Below are positions 46,608-55,266 of a stretch of DNA of 64,000 bases, one piece after another. This stretch comes from Bacteroidales bacterium (lineage in GTDB: Bacteria > Bacteroidota > Bacteroidia > Bacteroidales > JAADJA01). The position numbers and the translations under genes were made by a program. The notes below the pieces were generated by a model that was not told the origin of the DNA, made no database searches, and saw only the letters and a list, made by a program, of their open reading frames with translations. Each line of letters opens with the position of its first letter. Position 1 is the stretch's first letter. Location: assembly GCA_020052415.1 (NCBI GenBank), contig JAGVPB010000065.1:1-64000 (forward strand), written 5' to 3'.

Positions 46608-47741
46608 ATGAAGACAAAAAGTATTTTACTATTCCTGGGAGCTTTACTGGTATTGAGTTTCAACATAACTTTATTTGCACAGGAGGAAGAAACGGAACAG
46701 GAATTAAAGCCTGAAGTTAAGCAACAGGGTATCAAGGCATACAGCAAATATGATTTTACTCCGGGTGAACAGGTTATGTTTTTCGAAAATTTTGAATCGG
46801 ACGCCATTGGCGATTTTCCTGCAAGATGGAATACCAACGGTTCAGGAGAAGTAGTAACTCTTGAAGGCTTCGAAGGCAAATGGTTCAAAATGGCGCCGGA
46901 AGGGATTTTCTTTCCGGAAGCTCTCAATCAATTCCCTGAAAATTTTACCCTTGAATTTGATCTTGTATTTCAGAGGGCGGATGAAAGTACGGATTGCGAC
47001 TTTCCCATTGAAATCATTTCATGGATTGATGGTGAAGATATGAATGCACTTGTACCGGGTAATGGCGGCGGAGCTTTTACATTAAAATCATCAGAAATAA
47101 CGGCTTTCAACTGGGCCAATCAGGAATATGGCGAGATCAACAGTTCTCAGTCAACAGATATAATAACCCAAAGTGCAAATTCTGCAGTCATCAAAATTTC
47201 AATATGGGTTCAAAAACAGCGCGCCCGTCTTTATGTAAATGAGAAAAAGGTTTATGATATCCCTAAATTTTTACCGGCAGGATTTCCTATAGGCAGGATT
47301 CGCTTCAGCACTTATGGGCATACGGAAGAAAATGTTTACTATCTTACAAATATGAGAATGGCATCAGGCAAACCTGATATTCGGAGCAAGCTGCTGACCG
47401 AAGGAAAGCTGGTAACTTATGGTATTTATTTTGACAGTGGTTCCGACAAAGTAAAACCAGAATCTTATGGGACTTTAAAAATGATTGCAGATATTCTGGT
47501 TTCTGAACCTTCGCTCAGTGTTAAAATAATTGGACACACCGACAGCGATGGTGATGATGCCAAAAACCTTAATCTTTCGAAACGCCGTGGAGCATCGGTT
47601 AAGAAGTCACTAACTGCAGATTTTGGAATTGCGGATTCAAGAATAGAAACCGATGGCAAGGGCGAATCGGAGCCGGTTGCACCTAACACCACGTCAGAAG
47701 GGAAAGCTTCAAACAGAAGGGTAGAAATAATTAAGCTTTAA
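46608..47741 (+). CDS. OmpA family outer-membrane protein
   Basis: 377 aa. Signal peptide (ILLFLGALLVLSFNITLFA), an acidic linker, then a jelly-roll region (60-245; VMFFENFESDAIGDFPARWN, FTLEFDLVFQRAD) and the peptidoglycan-binding OmpA domain (265-377) with IYFDSGSDKVKPESYGTL, VKIIGHTDSDGDDAKNLNLS, RRGASVKKSL and KASNRRVEIIKL; Asp and Arg of the diaminopimelate site are present. It fixes the outer membrane to peptidoglycan. Preceded by a near-perfect promoter. Its last 33 bp overlap the end of a frameshifted gene on the other strand. Confidence 0.93.
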   Translation: MKTKSILLFLGALLVLSFNITLFAQEEETEQELKPEVKQQGIKAYSKYDFTPGEQVMFFENFESDAIGDFPARWNTNGSGEVVTLEGFEGKWFKMAPEGIFFPEALNQFPENFTLEFDLVFQRADESTDCDFPIEIISWIDGEDMNALVPGNGGGAFTLKSSEITAFNWANQEYGEINSSQSTDIITQSANSAVIKISIWVQKQRARLYVNEKKVYDIPKFLPAGFPIGRIRFSTYGHTEENVYYLTNMRMASGKPDIRSKLLTEGKLVTYGIYFDSGSDKVKPESYGTLKMIADILVSEPSLSVKIIGHTDSDGDDAKNLNLSKRRGASVKKSLTADFGIADSRIETDGKGESEPVAPNTTSEGKASNRRVEIIKL

Positions 47742-47964
47742 ATAAACGGAATCGGAACAAAGCTCCAACTCCTCACTCCACGAAATGGCACAAGTATCCT
47801 TATTCAAATAAACTTTGTAAAAAAAGATCACCATTCACCCATGCTTTAAATATTCCTTTATGAACAAGGTGTGAAATATCGGGATCGCCTTTTGTGCCAT
47901 CCGAAAATTCAACATGGATTATATCTTTATTCTTTGATCTAACTTTTACTGGCAAAGGGATCAT
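47709..47964 (-). pseudogene. DUF2442-type small gene broken by a frameshift in an A7/T7 run
   Basis: From the ATG at 47964 the frame gives VEFSDGTKGDPDISHLVHKG, then GIFKAWVNGDLF and stops at 47800. One base fewer in the run of seven A (plus strand 47819-47825) continues the family sequence: LFYKVYLNKDTCAISWSEEL, then ELCSDSVYLKLN with a stop at 47709, just as DUF2442 proteins end. So the 3' third is intact but out of frame. DUF2442 proteins are often partners of small toxin-like genes (DUF4160), which is absent here. A sequencing error in the run cannot be excluded. Confidence 0.7.
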
Positions 47965-48079
47965 ACTTCCAAAATTTATTCGCAAGTTACTACATTTTCT
48001 GATCAATTCTTATTAAAAATACTTCCTTACTTAGCATTATTTTTCCATGGTTCACTTTGATGTTTATCCATTGATATTT

Positions 48080-51049
48080 TTACTTTATCGTGATCTCATC
48101 CGCAAATATCCAGGACTTTTCACCTGCTCCCCAATGCCATTCGGGACAGACACCGGTATTTTTTGCAACAACCCTAATATACCTTGCTTTGGTAGAAATA
48201 TTCAGGGTATAATTTTTAATCTGAACCTCTGTGTCTTTGGGTGAGACATCAGTTTTAACTGTCCCGATTTCCTGGAAGTTCTTACCATTGTTTGAAACAG
48301 AAAAGGAAACCTGTTCCGGAAAAAATATCCATGCTCCGACATCCTGGAGAAAACCCGCTTCAAGGTTCGATATTAATTGAATGCTTCCCAGGTCAATTGT
48401 AACGTCAAGGTTATTTCCTTCATAACCCTGCCATGCGCCCGTTCGGAAATTCAGCGGACCACGAATGAAGTCAATAAGCGCCAGATCGCCACCTGCTGAA
48501 TATTGGTTAGCATATTTTGTATTTAAAGTAATTATTCTGCCGATGGGAATTTTATGGAATTCAGCAGTAAGTACTTTGCTTTGCGGCATTCCTTCTTTAA
48601 AAGAGATTGCATTAAGAGTCAATGAACTGTTCAGAATAAATGGCTCTGAATATTTCTTTGAACGTGAATCGGGTTTGGTTCCATCAAGTGTGTAAAAGAT
48701 TTCAGCACCCTGAACAATACTTCCCAGTGTAATTTGAGTGGTGTCAATAAAAGTCCTTGAACCTTTCCCGATATAGGGAACAGGCATAATCTGGTTTTCT
48801 GTAATTTTTGACGCAGGCAGGTCTGATTCATTGGTAGCACGGTTTTTATTTGGCTCCGGGCCCATTATAAATTCTATTTTACCGCCGTTGATTATATCCT
48901 GATGTGTAATATAAGATTTTGTGTGTTTTTTCCCATTCAATTCAACTGACTGGATATAAATGTTTTCCTTTGAGTTGTTGCTGGTAGAAATTCTAAAAGT
49001 TTTTCCATTTTCAAGGTTAAGGATAACTTCCTCAAAAACCGGGCTTCCAAAAGTGTAAATGGGAGCTCCTGGAGTAACCGGATAAAAACCCATTGCACTC
49101 AACACATACCAGGCCGACATCTGTCCGCAGTCCTCGTTGCCGCAAAGGCCATCGGGTTTTTCAGTATATAATTCATCCATGATTTGTCTGGCCACCTTTT
49201 GTGTTTTCCAGGGCTGGCCTACATAGTTATAAAGGTAAGCCATGTGGTGACTGGGTTCATTTCCATGAGCGTATTGGCCGATGAGGCCGGTAATGTCTGA
49301 TTGCTCCCTTCCGGTAGTTTCAGAACTTTCGGAAAAGAGTTTGTCAAGACATTCAATGAACTTATCATCACTGCCCATCATATCTGCCAGTCCTTCAATA
49401 TCCTGTGGGACAAAAAAACTGTATTGCCATGAATTGGCTTCGGTATAGTTAAAATTTACCTCTCTTGGATCAAAGGGTTCGAACCAGCGTCCGTTCATTT
49501 TGGCTCTCATGAATCCCGTGGAGGGATCGAATATATTTTTGTAGGATTGTGCCCTTTCCATGTATCTTTTGTAATCCTCTTCCTTTCCCAGTGCTTTGGC
49601 CATTATGGCGATACACCAGTCGTCATAGGCATATTCGAGGGTTTTTGAAACCGATTCGGCTTCATCTTCAGCAGGGATGTAACCATATTCCTTGTAATAT
49701 TTCAATCCGAAATGATCCAGCTCTGCGCTATGCTTCATAGCTACAAATGCTTTTTCGGCGTCAAAGCCACGGATTCCTTTCATATAAGCATCAGCAATCA
49801 CGGGAATTGAGTGGTACCCGATCATACATTCGGTTTCATTAGCAGCGAGTTCCCATACAGGCAGCCTTCCGCCCTGTTCAAATTGGGCGATCATCGTTTT
49901 AATAAAGTCATTCGTTCTCTTTTCCTGTGTTAGTGTAAACAACGGATGTTCGCCCCGGAATGTATCCCATAAGGAAAAAACTGTGTAATAATCAAATCCT
50001 TCAGCCTTGTGAATCTGCTGATCACGGCCCCGGTACCACCCGTCCGCATCCATAAACAGGTTGGGAACCAGGAAAGCGTGATAAAGGGCAGTGTAAAAAG
50101 TTGTCTTGCGGTCAATATTTTGATCCATTATAAAAATTTTTCCTAATTCCTTGTTCCATGCACCTTTGGCATCCGACTTCACTTTATCAAAATCCCAGTG
50201 CGGCATTTCTTTTTCAAGGTTATTTCGTGCACCGTCAATGCCGACGGCAGATATCCCGACTTTAATCATCACGGATTTATTCTGAGTAGTATTAAAGGTG
50301 AAGAATGCCTTTACATTTTTCCCTGACACTTTCTTCTCTCCGTTGATCTTCTCATCTAAAGCAATTCCGCTTTTCGTAAACGGAGCGGAAAAAACTGCAT
50401 AAAAAAAGACATGCTGATCGTTAGCCCAGTAAGAGGATCTTCTGTAACCAGCCACTACACTGTCGTTAATAATCTCTATTGAAGATTCGATCACCTTGTC
50501 GCGGTGGAAAAGATCAATTATGACATTGGCGTTATTTGTTTCAGGGAAGGTATATCGGTGAAACCCGGCACGACTGGTAGCCGTTAATTCGGCATTAATT
50601 CCGTAATCTTTAAGTAAAACCCGGTAATATCCTGCTTCTGCGCTTTCATTGTCATGATTAAAATGTGAGGAATAGCCGGTTCCCGGTTTATCCGATCCGT
50701 TATTCAGCCTTACTTCGCCGGTGGTTGCCATAAAAAGAATATCGCAATAATCCGGTACGCCGGTTCCGCTTAAATGTGTATGACTGAAGCCGTAAACAAC
50801 AGAATCGGAATAATGATAGCCGCCGCAACCGTCCCAGCCTTCAAGCCTCGTGTCGGGGCTCAGTTGCACCATGCCAAAAGGCATGGATGCTCCCGGAAAT
50901 GTATGGCCATGTGCATCGGTTCCGATGAATAGATTGACATACTTTGTTAAATCTTCATGTACCGGATTTTCCTTTCCTTTATTCTGATTACCTGCACATC
51001 CTGCTGCAAGCAAAGACATTAACAAACAAATCGAATATAAAGTGCGCAT
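48080..51049 (-). CDS. GH92 family exo-alpha-mannosidase lipoprotein
   Basis: 989 aa. Lipoprotein signal (LMSLLAAGC, Cys18). Family GH92 blocks: VNLFIGTDAHGHTFPGASMP at about 40-59, GYHYSDSVVYGFSHTHLSGTG, VFSLWDTFRGEHPLFTLTQ, GYHSIPVIADAYMKGIRGFD, GNEPSHHMAYLYNYVGQPWK and GNEDCGQMSAWYVLSAMGFY. These Ca-dependent enzymes remove alpha-mannose from glycans. After the catalytic part (to about 760) there is a chitobiase-C-like segment (GAEIFYTLDGTKPD) and an F5/8-type-C (discoidin-like) module at the end, probably for glycan binding. Not in a Sus-type locus. Confidence 0.95.
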   Translation of the reverse strand: MRTLYSICLLMSLLAAGCAGNQNKGKENPVHEDLTKYVNLFIGTDAHGHTFPGASMPFGMVQLSPDTRLEGWDGCGGYHYSDSVVYGFSHTHLSGTGVPDYCDILFMATTGEVRLNNGSDKPGTGYSSHFNHDNESAEAGYYRVLLKDYGINAELTATSRAGFHRYTFPETNNANVIIDLFHRDKVIESSIEIINDSVVAGYRRSSYWANDQHVFFYAVFSAPFTKSGIALDEKINGEKKVSGKNVKAFFTFNTTQNKSVMIKVGISAVGIDGARNNLEKEMPHWDFDKVKSDAKGAWNKELGKIFIMDQNIDRKTTFYTALYHAFLVPNLFMDADGWYRGRDQQIHKAEGFDYYTVFSLWDTFRGEHPLFTLTQEKRTNDFIKTMIAQFEQGGRLPVWELAANETECMIGYHSIPVIADAYMKGIRGFDAEKAFVAMKHSAELDHFGLKYYKEYGYIPAEDEAESVSKTLEYAYDDWCIAIMAKALGKEEDYKRYMERAQSYKNIFDPSTGFMRAKMNGRWFEPFDPREVNFNYTEANSWQYSFFVPQDIEGLADMMGSDDKFIECLDKLFSESSETTGREQSDITGLIGQYAHGNEPSHHMAYLYNYVGQPWKTQKVARQIMDELYTEKPDGLCGNEDCGQMSAWYVLSAMGFYPVTPGAPIYTFGSPVFEEVILNLENGKTFRISTSNNSKENIYIQSVELNGKKHTKSYITHQDIINGGKIEFIMGPEPNKNRATNESDLPASKITENQIMPVPYIGKGSRTFIDTTQITLGSIVQGAEIFYTLDGTKPDSRSKKYSEPFILNSSLTLNAISFKEGMPQSKVLTAEFHKIPIGRIITLNTKYANQYSAGGDLALIDFIRGPLNFRTGAWQGYEGNNLDVTIDLGSIQLISNLEAGFLQDVGAWIFFPEQVSFSVSNNGKNFQEIGTVKTDVSPKDTEVQIKNYTLNISTKARYIRVVAKNTGVCPEWHWGAGEKSWIFADEITIK

Positions 51050-51152
51050 AATAAATAAGTATCAGGTTTTTGAATTCAATACTTTCATTAAGCTACAAAA
51101 TTGCATTAAAATTCAGAGCGGGTTGCAATAGTGGAATATTTTTCGAAAAAAT

Positions 51153-51182
51153 TTTGATCTAAGAAATTTTTATTTATTTTTG
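51153..51182 (+). promoter_or_regulatory. Promoter of rpsT
   Basis: TTTG (51153-51156), 18-bp spacer, TATTTTTG (51175-51182), 38 bp before the rpsT ATG. Confidence 0.65.
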
Positions 51183-51220
51183 CACCCCCTGAATGAAACA
51201 GGGAAATAACAGAAATAAAA

Positions 51221-51472
51221 ATGGCAAATCACAAATCATCATTAAAGAGAATAAGGCAAAACGATACACGTAAAGTTCAGAACCGTTATCTTGCAAAGAC
51301 TATGCGTAATGCATTAAGGGATTTCAGAATGCTGACCGATAAAAAGGAACTTACTGAAAAATACCCGAAACTGGTCTCCACCATTGATAAATTGGCAAAG
51401 CTGAATGTCATTCATAAGAACAAGGCATCCAATCTTAAATCGAAGATTTCAAAGCAGATTACCGCAAAATAA
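51221..51472 (+). CDS. rpsT: 30S ribosomal protein S20
   Basis: 83 aa, the normal size. [20 protein letters not shown] at the start and the basic three-helix composition ([35 protein letters not shown]) are typical of S20, which binds the 5' domain of 16S rRNA. Own promoter upstream and terminator downstream, so monocistronic. Confidence 0.96.
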   Translation: MANHKSSLKRIRQNDTRKVQNRYLAKTMRNALRDFRMLTDKKELTEKYPKLVSTIDKLAKLNVIHKNKASNLKSKISKQITAK

Positions 51473-51499
51473 GATTTTTTTTCATGGCTTTTGGGTTTT

Positions 51500-51531
51500 A
51501 GGTCTCTGTCGGCAGATAGAGGCCTTTTTTT
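51500..51531 (+). terminator. Terminator of rpsT
   Basis: Stem AGGTCTCT / AGAGGCCT (one bulge) with loop around GTCGGCAGAT, followed by seven T. Confidence 0.75.
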
Positions 51532-51597
51532 ATGTCTCAGTGAACCTGATCAAATTCCCAATGGTCCAACATTTCTCAAAAGAAATATCTACGGCGC

Positions 51598-51705
51598 ATT
51601 CTTCCAACATTCCATCATTCCATTCTTCCTTCATTCCATTATTCCATTGTTCCATCCTTCCAATGTTTCAATGTTCCATCCTTCCGATTTTCCTTTTCAT
51701 ATCTC
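51598..51705. repeat. Degenerate TTCCAT/TTCCT simple repeat
   Basis: About 110 bp made of 7-10 base variants of TTCCAT, TTCCTTCA, TTCCATTA, TTCCATCC before radC. No coding signal; the frames open here are a result of the composition. Confidence 0.75.
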
Positions 51706-51746
51706 AAACAATTTTTCTACTTTCGTTTCCTTAAAATAAGCCGGTT

Positions 51747-52445
51747 ATGGAAAACACAAAGGAATATTCACCGATAAAGGAATGGGCCGAGGATGACAGG
51801 CCGAGGGAAAAACTTTTGTTAAAAGGCAGAAGTGCACTGAGTGATGCTGAACTCCTGGCAATATTAATGGGCTCAGGTTCAAGGAATGAATCGGCTGTTG
51901 ATCTTGCAAAGCGGATTTTACATCAGTCGAACGACAACCTGATAGAGCTTACAAAACTTGGAGTAAATGAACTAACCAAATTCAAAGGGGTAGGGGAGGC
52001 CAAAGCCATTTCGATCATCGCTGCAATGGAGCTTGGTAAACGGAGGAGAGGAGCCGAGGTTCTGGAGAAGAAAAAAATAACCAGCAGCAGGGATGTCTTT
52101 GAATATTTTTCAGGGATTTTCGGTGACAGCAATTATGAAGCTTTCTATATTTTATTGCTGAACCGCGCAAATAAAGTGATCAGGCAGGTGCAGATAAGCG
52201 AAGGTGGTTTGTCAGGTACTGTCGCCGATCCGAAGAAGATTTTTAAAATTGCTCTCGAAAACAATGCCAGCTCTGTTGTTCTCTGTCATAATCATCCGTC
52301 GGGTAATATTCAACCCAGCGATGCAGATGTATCGCTAACCCGAAAGCTAAAAAGTGCCGGAGAAATGCTGGACCTTCCCGTGATAGACCACATCATTCTG
52401 GGGGAAGAAAAATATTATAGTTTTGCTGATGAAGGGAGGATATAG
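51747..52445 (+). CDS. radC: RadC family JAB-domain protein
   Basis: 232 aa. N-terminal helix-hairpin-helix-like part (RSALSDAELLAILMGSGSRN, ELTKFKGVGEAKAISIIAAM) followed by the JAB/MPN domain with the metal-binding HNHPSGNIQPSDADVSLTRK and PVIDHIILGEEKYYSFADEG. Named DNA repair protein but the repair role was later doubted; the real activity is unclear. The genome copy is of ordinary full length, unlike the short RadC proteins in mobile elements. Transcript probably starts in the repeat-rich gap upstream. Confidence 0.94.
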   Translation: MENTKEYSPIKEWAEDDRPREKLLLKGRSALSDAELLAILMGSGSRNESAVDLAKRILHQSNDNLIELTKLGVNELTKFKGVGEAKAISIIAAMELGKRRRGAEVLEKKKITSSRDVFEYFSGIFGDSNYEAFYILLLNRANKVIRQVQISEGGLSGTVADPKKIFKIALENNASSVVLCHNHPSGNIQPSDADVSLTRKLKSAGEMLDLPVIDHIILGEEKYYSFADEGRI

Positions 52446-52626
52446 ATTGGAGACTTGAGAAATGAGATATTAGAAATGAGATATTAGAAATTAGATATTA
52501 GATATTGGATGTCCGTCAGACCTGAAACAGAGAACAGAGAACAGAGAACATGAGAATTGAGATGGAGATTTGAAACCTGTCTCGCCTACCGCGAGATGGA
52601 ACTTGAAACGTGATACTTGTAACCTT
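52446..52626. repeat. Repeat-rich gap of short degenerate direct repeats
   Basis: Contains GAGATATTAGAAAT-type units in tandem (52,465-52,508), ACAGAGAAC three times (52,529-52,552) and GAAACNTGA/CTTGAAAC units before wecB. This kind of low-complexity spacer is similar in style to 51598-51705 but different in sequence. No gene seen. Confidence 0.7.
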
Positions 52627-53796
52627 ATGTTAAAATTAGTCACCATTATCGGAGCGCGTCCACAAATAATCAAAGCAGCAGCGCTGAGCCGTGCGATCAG
52701 AAATAATTTTTCGGGACGTATCGAAGAAATTATCGTCCATACCGGCCAGCATTATGACGATAATATGTCGCAGGTTTTCTTTGATGAAATGGGAGTTCCG
52801 GAACCAAATTATAACCTGGGCATAGGCTCGGCAAGCCATGGCAGGCAAACTGCAGCAATGATCGAAAAGCTGGAAGAGGTAATCATTAATGAAAAACCTG
52901 ATTTTGTTGTTTTATTCGGGGATACCAATTCCACACTGGCCGGATCAGTTGCTGCCTCAAAAATCCACTTCCCCGTTATTCATATTGAAGCCGGATTGCG
53001 ATCATTTAATAAATCCATGCCCGAGGAAATTAACCGGATTGTTTGTGATCATACCGCAACTTTGCTGTTCACACCCACAAAAACAGGATTGAAGAACCTT
53101 GTAAGAGAAGGATTTAATTCAAATTCCAAACCGCCTTTTACACAAGACCATCCCGGCCTCTTTCATTGCGGTGACATCATGCTCGACAATAGTTTGTACT
53201 TTGCCGATATTGCTGAAAGTAAATCCCGAATCCTTGAAGATAACAAGCTTGAACGCGGACGGTTTATCCTGGCTACCATCCACCGGGAAAACAACACCGA
53301 TATACCGGAAAGGCTGAATGCAATATTTCATGCGATTCATGAACTGACTTCCGAAAGTGAAACCGATATCATAATACCGCTTCATCCGAGGACATCCAAA
53401 ATACTGAAGCAAAACCTAACCCATGATGTTTATTCATCCATACAAAATAATAAACATATCAAAATTGTGCCTCCAGCTTCGTTCTTCGATACGCTGGTTC
53501 TCGAAAAGAATTGCCTGATGGTAATGACCGATTCCGGCGGAGTTCAGAAAGAAGCCTACTTTTTTCAGAAGCCGGTGATCATTCTTCGTGCTGAAACTGA
53601 GTGGGTGGAAATTGTGGAAAATGGAGCCGGGATTTGCACGGATGCCGGCATTGAAAATGTAGTAAAAGCCTACCGGTATTTTTCGTCGTTTATACCCGTT
53701 TTCCCCCCTGTCTTCGGCGATGGCAAGGCTGCGGAATTTATTTGCAGGCAGATACTGCAGACGGAAGGTGGCAGGGGAGTTAATTCTTCCGGTTGA
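52627..53796 (+). CDS. wecB: UDP-N-acetylglucosamine 2-epimerase (non-hydrolysing)
   Basis: 389 aa from the ATG at 52627 (MLKLVTIIGARPQIIKAAAL); the frame continues upstream only into repeats. Motifs: GARPQIIK, VHTGQHYDDNMSQVFFDEM, GDTNSTLAGSVAA, HIEAGLRSFNKSMPEEINR, TIHRENN, and VMTDSGGVQKEAYFF-type end. It interconverts UDP-GlcNAc and UDP-ManNAc for surface polysaccharides. No other sugar genes lie next to it in the window. Confidence 0.94.
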   Translation: MLKLVTIIGARPQIIKAAALSRAIRNNFSGRIEEIIVHTGQHYDDNMSQVFFDEMGVPEPNYNLGIGSASHGRQTAAMIEKLEEVIINEKPDFVVLFGDTNSTLAGSVAASKIHFPVIHIEAGLRSFNKSMPEEINRIVCDHTATLLFTPTKTGLKNLVREGFNSNSKPPFTQDHPGLFHCGDIMLDNSLYFADIAESKSRILEDNKLERGRFILATIHRENNTDIPERLNAIFHAIHELTSESETDIIIPLHPRTSKILKQNLTHDVYSSIQNNKHIKIVPPASFFDTLVLEKNCLMVMTDSGGVQKEAYFFQKPVIILRAETEWVEIVENGAGICTDAGIENVVKAYRYFSSFIPVFPPVFGDGKAAEFICRQILQTEGGRGVNSSG

Positions 53797-53836
53797 TCAT
53801 GCAGAACACCTGAAATGAAGATATACTTTTTTGATA

Positions 53837-53844
53837 TACCTTTG
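53837..53844 (+). promoter_or_regulatory. -7 element for the MazEF-type pair
   Basis: TACCTTTG (TAnnTTTG), 18 bp before the ATG at 53863. No clear -33 box. Confidence 0.45.
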
Positions 53845-53862
53845 TGGAATAAAAAATAAAAT

Positions 53863-54093
53863 ATGAAAACAGTATCATTAAAAATAGACGACTCGATCTT
53901 CGGAGAAACTGAAAAAATCCTTTCCCGAATCAAGAAAACCAGAAATCGTTATATCAACGATGCGCTTGACTATTATAATCGCCATCAGCGCAGAGTTATT
54001 CTGGAGACAAGACTTAAAAAAGAATCTGAACTGGTAAAGAAGGAATCATTATCCGTTCTTAACGAATTTGAAAGGAATGATTATGCAGATTAA
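53863..54093 (+). CDS. Antitoxin partner of the MazF-like toxin (ribbon-helix-helix-like)
   Basis: 76 aa. MKTVSLKIDDSIFGETEKIL is the strand plus first helix of a ribbon-helix-helix DNA-binding protein; TRNRYINDALDYYNR the second helix; the polar C-terminal helix should bind the toxin. Overlaps the toxin start by 11 bp. Should repress its own promoter at about 53,815-53,862. Confidence 0.8.
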   Translation: MKTVSLKIDDSIFGETEKILSRIKKTRNRYINDALDYYNRHQRRVILETRLKKESELVKKESLSVLNEFERNDYAD

Positions 54094-54430
54094 ACAATTC
54101 GATGTTTGGATCGCAGATCTAAATCCTCAAACAGGAACAGAACCTGGCAAAACCCGTCCGGTTCTGATCATTCAGACAAATCTACTTAATAAAATTCCGC
54201 ATCCTTCTACTATAGTCTGTCCTGTAACGACCAAAATTGAAAAAGAGGCTGACATTTTAAGGGTCCATCTAAAAAAGGGAATGGCCAACTTATTAGAGAA
54301 TTGTGATATTATGATTGATCAAATGCGGGCAATAGATAATAAAAGATTGATTAAGAAAATAGGAAACATTCCAACTGATTTAAATGATATAATAAAAGAA
54401 AATATTAGAATAACGCTGGACCTGGAATAG
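54083..54430 (+). CDS. MazF/PemK family mRNA-interferase toxin
   Basis: 115 aa from the ATG at 54083 (AAAGGA lies 6 bp upstream; a second ATG at 54077 is possible). Motifs: FDVWIADLNPQTGTEPGKTR and PVLIIQTN at the start, STIVCPVTT in the middle and CDIMIDQMRAIDNKRL near the end, as in MazF. It cuts mRNA at short sites. Followed by a hairpin-rich attC-like segment. The pair could be cargo of the recombination system next to it, but I found no matching cassette start upstream. Confidence 0.93.
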   Translation: MQIKQFDVWIADLNPQTGTEPGKTRPVLIIQTNLLNKIPHPSTIVCPVTTKIEKEADILRVHLKKGMANLLENCDIMIDQMRAIDNKRLIKKIGNIPTDLNDIIKENIRITLDLE

Positions 54431-54536
54431 CACAACGGCACAACGCGGGCTTCACATTAGAGCGAGGTATTAGTCTGAGATTAATAGTAAGGACGTAGTC
54501 TTGAAGACTTTGCCCAACTGAGGGAAACCGTTATGG
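54429..54536 (+). repeat. attC-like site after mazF (degenerate)
   Basis: AGCACAAC at 54429-54436 (R''-like) and GTTATGG at 54530-54536 (R'-like) enclose a segment with inner TATTA...TTAATA and GGGC/GCCC arms. The GTTATGGCC start is complemented by GGCCATAAT at 55152-55160, which makes 54531 to about 55,190 a possible old cassette. Confidence 0.4.
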
Positions 54537-54587
54537 CCAATTGTAAAAGAGACATTTACGAAAAATTTAAAGGTTTAAAAAAAAACG

Positions 54588-54595
54588 TATCTTTG
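54588..54595 (+). promoter_or_regulatory. -7 element of the second TA module
   Basis: TATCTTTG (TAnnTTTG), 18 bp before the ATG at 54614. Confidence 0.45.
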
Positions 54596-54613
54596 CTTAA
54601 ATGATTTAATGAT

Positions 54614-54850
54614 ATGAGTACAATTGAATTAAGACATATTATTACTGAACGATTATCTCACATTGATGATGTTTCTTTTTTGAACGCAATAAAGACGATA
54701 ATCGAAAGTAAAGTATCAGAAGGGACTTATAAACTAAGTGATTATCAAAAAAATCGTATAGATTCAGCAAGGCAGCAACTTAAAAACAGGCAGTCTATAT
54801 CCCACGATGATTTGCAAAAAGAGATAGACCAATGGTTAAGTTCAAAATAG
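54614..54850 (+). CDS. Antitoxin of ParE/RelE-type module
   Basis: 78 aa: TIELRHIITERLSHIDDVSF, then a helical part and the tail YQKNRIDSARQQLKNRQSIS ending WLSSK, the usual make-up of Bacteroidota antitoxins that precede ParE/RelE toxins. Overlaps the toxin start by 19 bp. Its toxin is interrupted by an amber stop, so the antitoxin may no longer be needed. Confidence 0.75.
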   Translation: MSTIELRHIITERLSHIDDVSFLNAIKTIIESKVSEGTYKLSDYQKNRIDSARQQLKNRQSISHDDLQKEIDQWLSSK

Positions 54851-55149
54851 ATTGGTCGATTGAAGCTAGATTTGATTTAATTGACATTTTAGATTTCTAT
54901 ATTAAACGTAATAAATCAAATGTTTATAGTATCAGGTTAAATGCATAGATTAATAAGAGTATAATATTATTAAGAAAAAACCCTTTCTTAGGATTACCGA
55001 CTGATTATGATTCGGTAAGAGCATTAATAACAGGGGATTATCAAATAATATACGAAATATTTGACCAATTAATATTATTAATAATGATTTGGGATTGTCG
55101 AAGAGACCCCGAAGATAAGATAATTGACCAAAGAATAAAACAAAAATAA
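54832..55149 (+). pseudogene. ParE/RelE-type toxin interrupted by an in-frame TAG
   Basis: The frame from ATG 54832 reads VKFKIDWSIEARFDLIDILD, then YIKRNKSNVYSIRLNA, meets TAG at 54946-54948, and goes on in the same frame with INKSIILLRKNPFLGLPTDY, VRALITGDYQIIYEIF and IMIWDCRRDPEDK to TAA at 55147. Both halves fit the RelE/ParE fold and the downstream half has the conserved GDYQIIYE and WDCRRDPE. A single base change makes the stop, so the gene is a fresh pseudogene, or the stop is read through. It is too short in its first half to be seen as an ordinary gene. Confidence 0.85.
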
Positions 55150-55151
55150 CA

Positions 55152-55266
55152 GGCCATAATAAGTAAGGCTTCGTATAGTCGAGTTACGAGACACAATTAT
55201 GCCTGATATGGGGATAAACTCTGAAGTCCGCTGCAACGTGACAATACTCACGCTCACATGAGCCAA
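55152..55266 (+). repeat. attC-like remnant after the broken toxin
   Basis: Starts with GGCCATAAT, complementary to the GTTATGGCC at 54530 (one terminal C to T change). The right boundary is unclear: GTTACGA at 55183 is closer than in other sites, and no other GTT core is seen. Rest of the gap to 55267 shows no gene. Confidence 0.4.

Noticed and set aside
51405..51739. Overlapping 82 and 109-codon frames around the TTCCAT repeats
   Set aside because: They come from the simple repeat and give only Phe/Ile/Pro/Ser-rich peptides.
53863..54430. MazEF pair as an additional cassette
   Set aside because: No GTT start complementary to the AGCACAAC end was found upstream of 53863, and the pair has its own promoter element.
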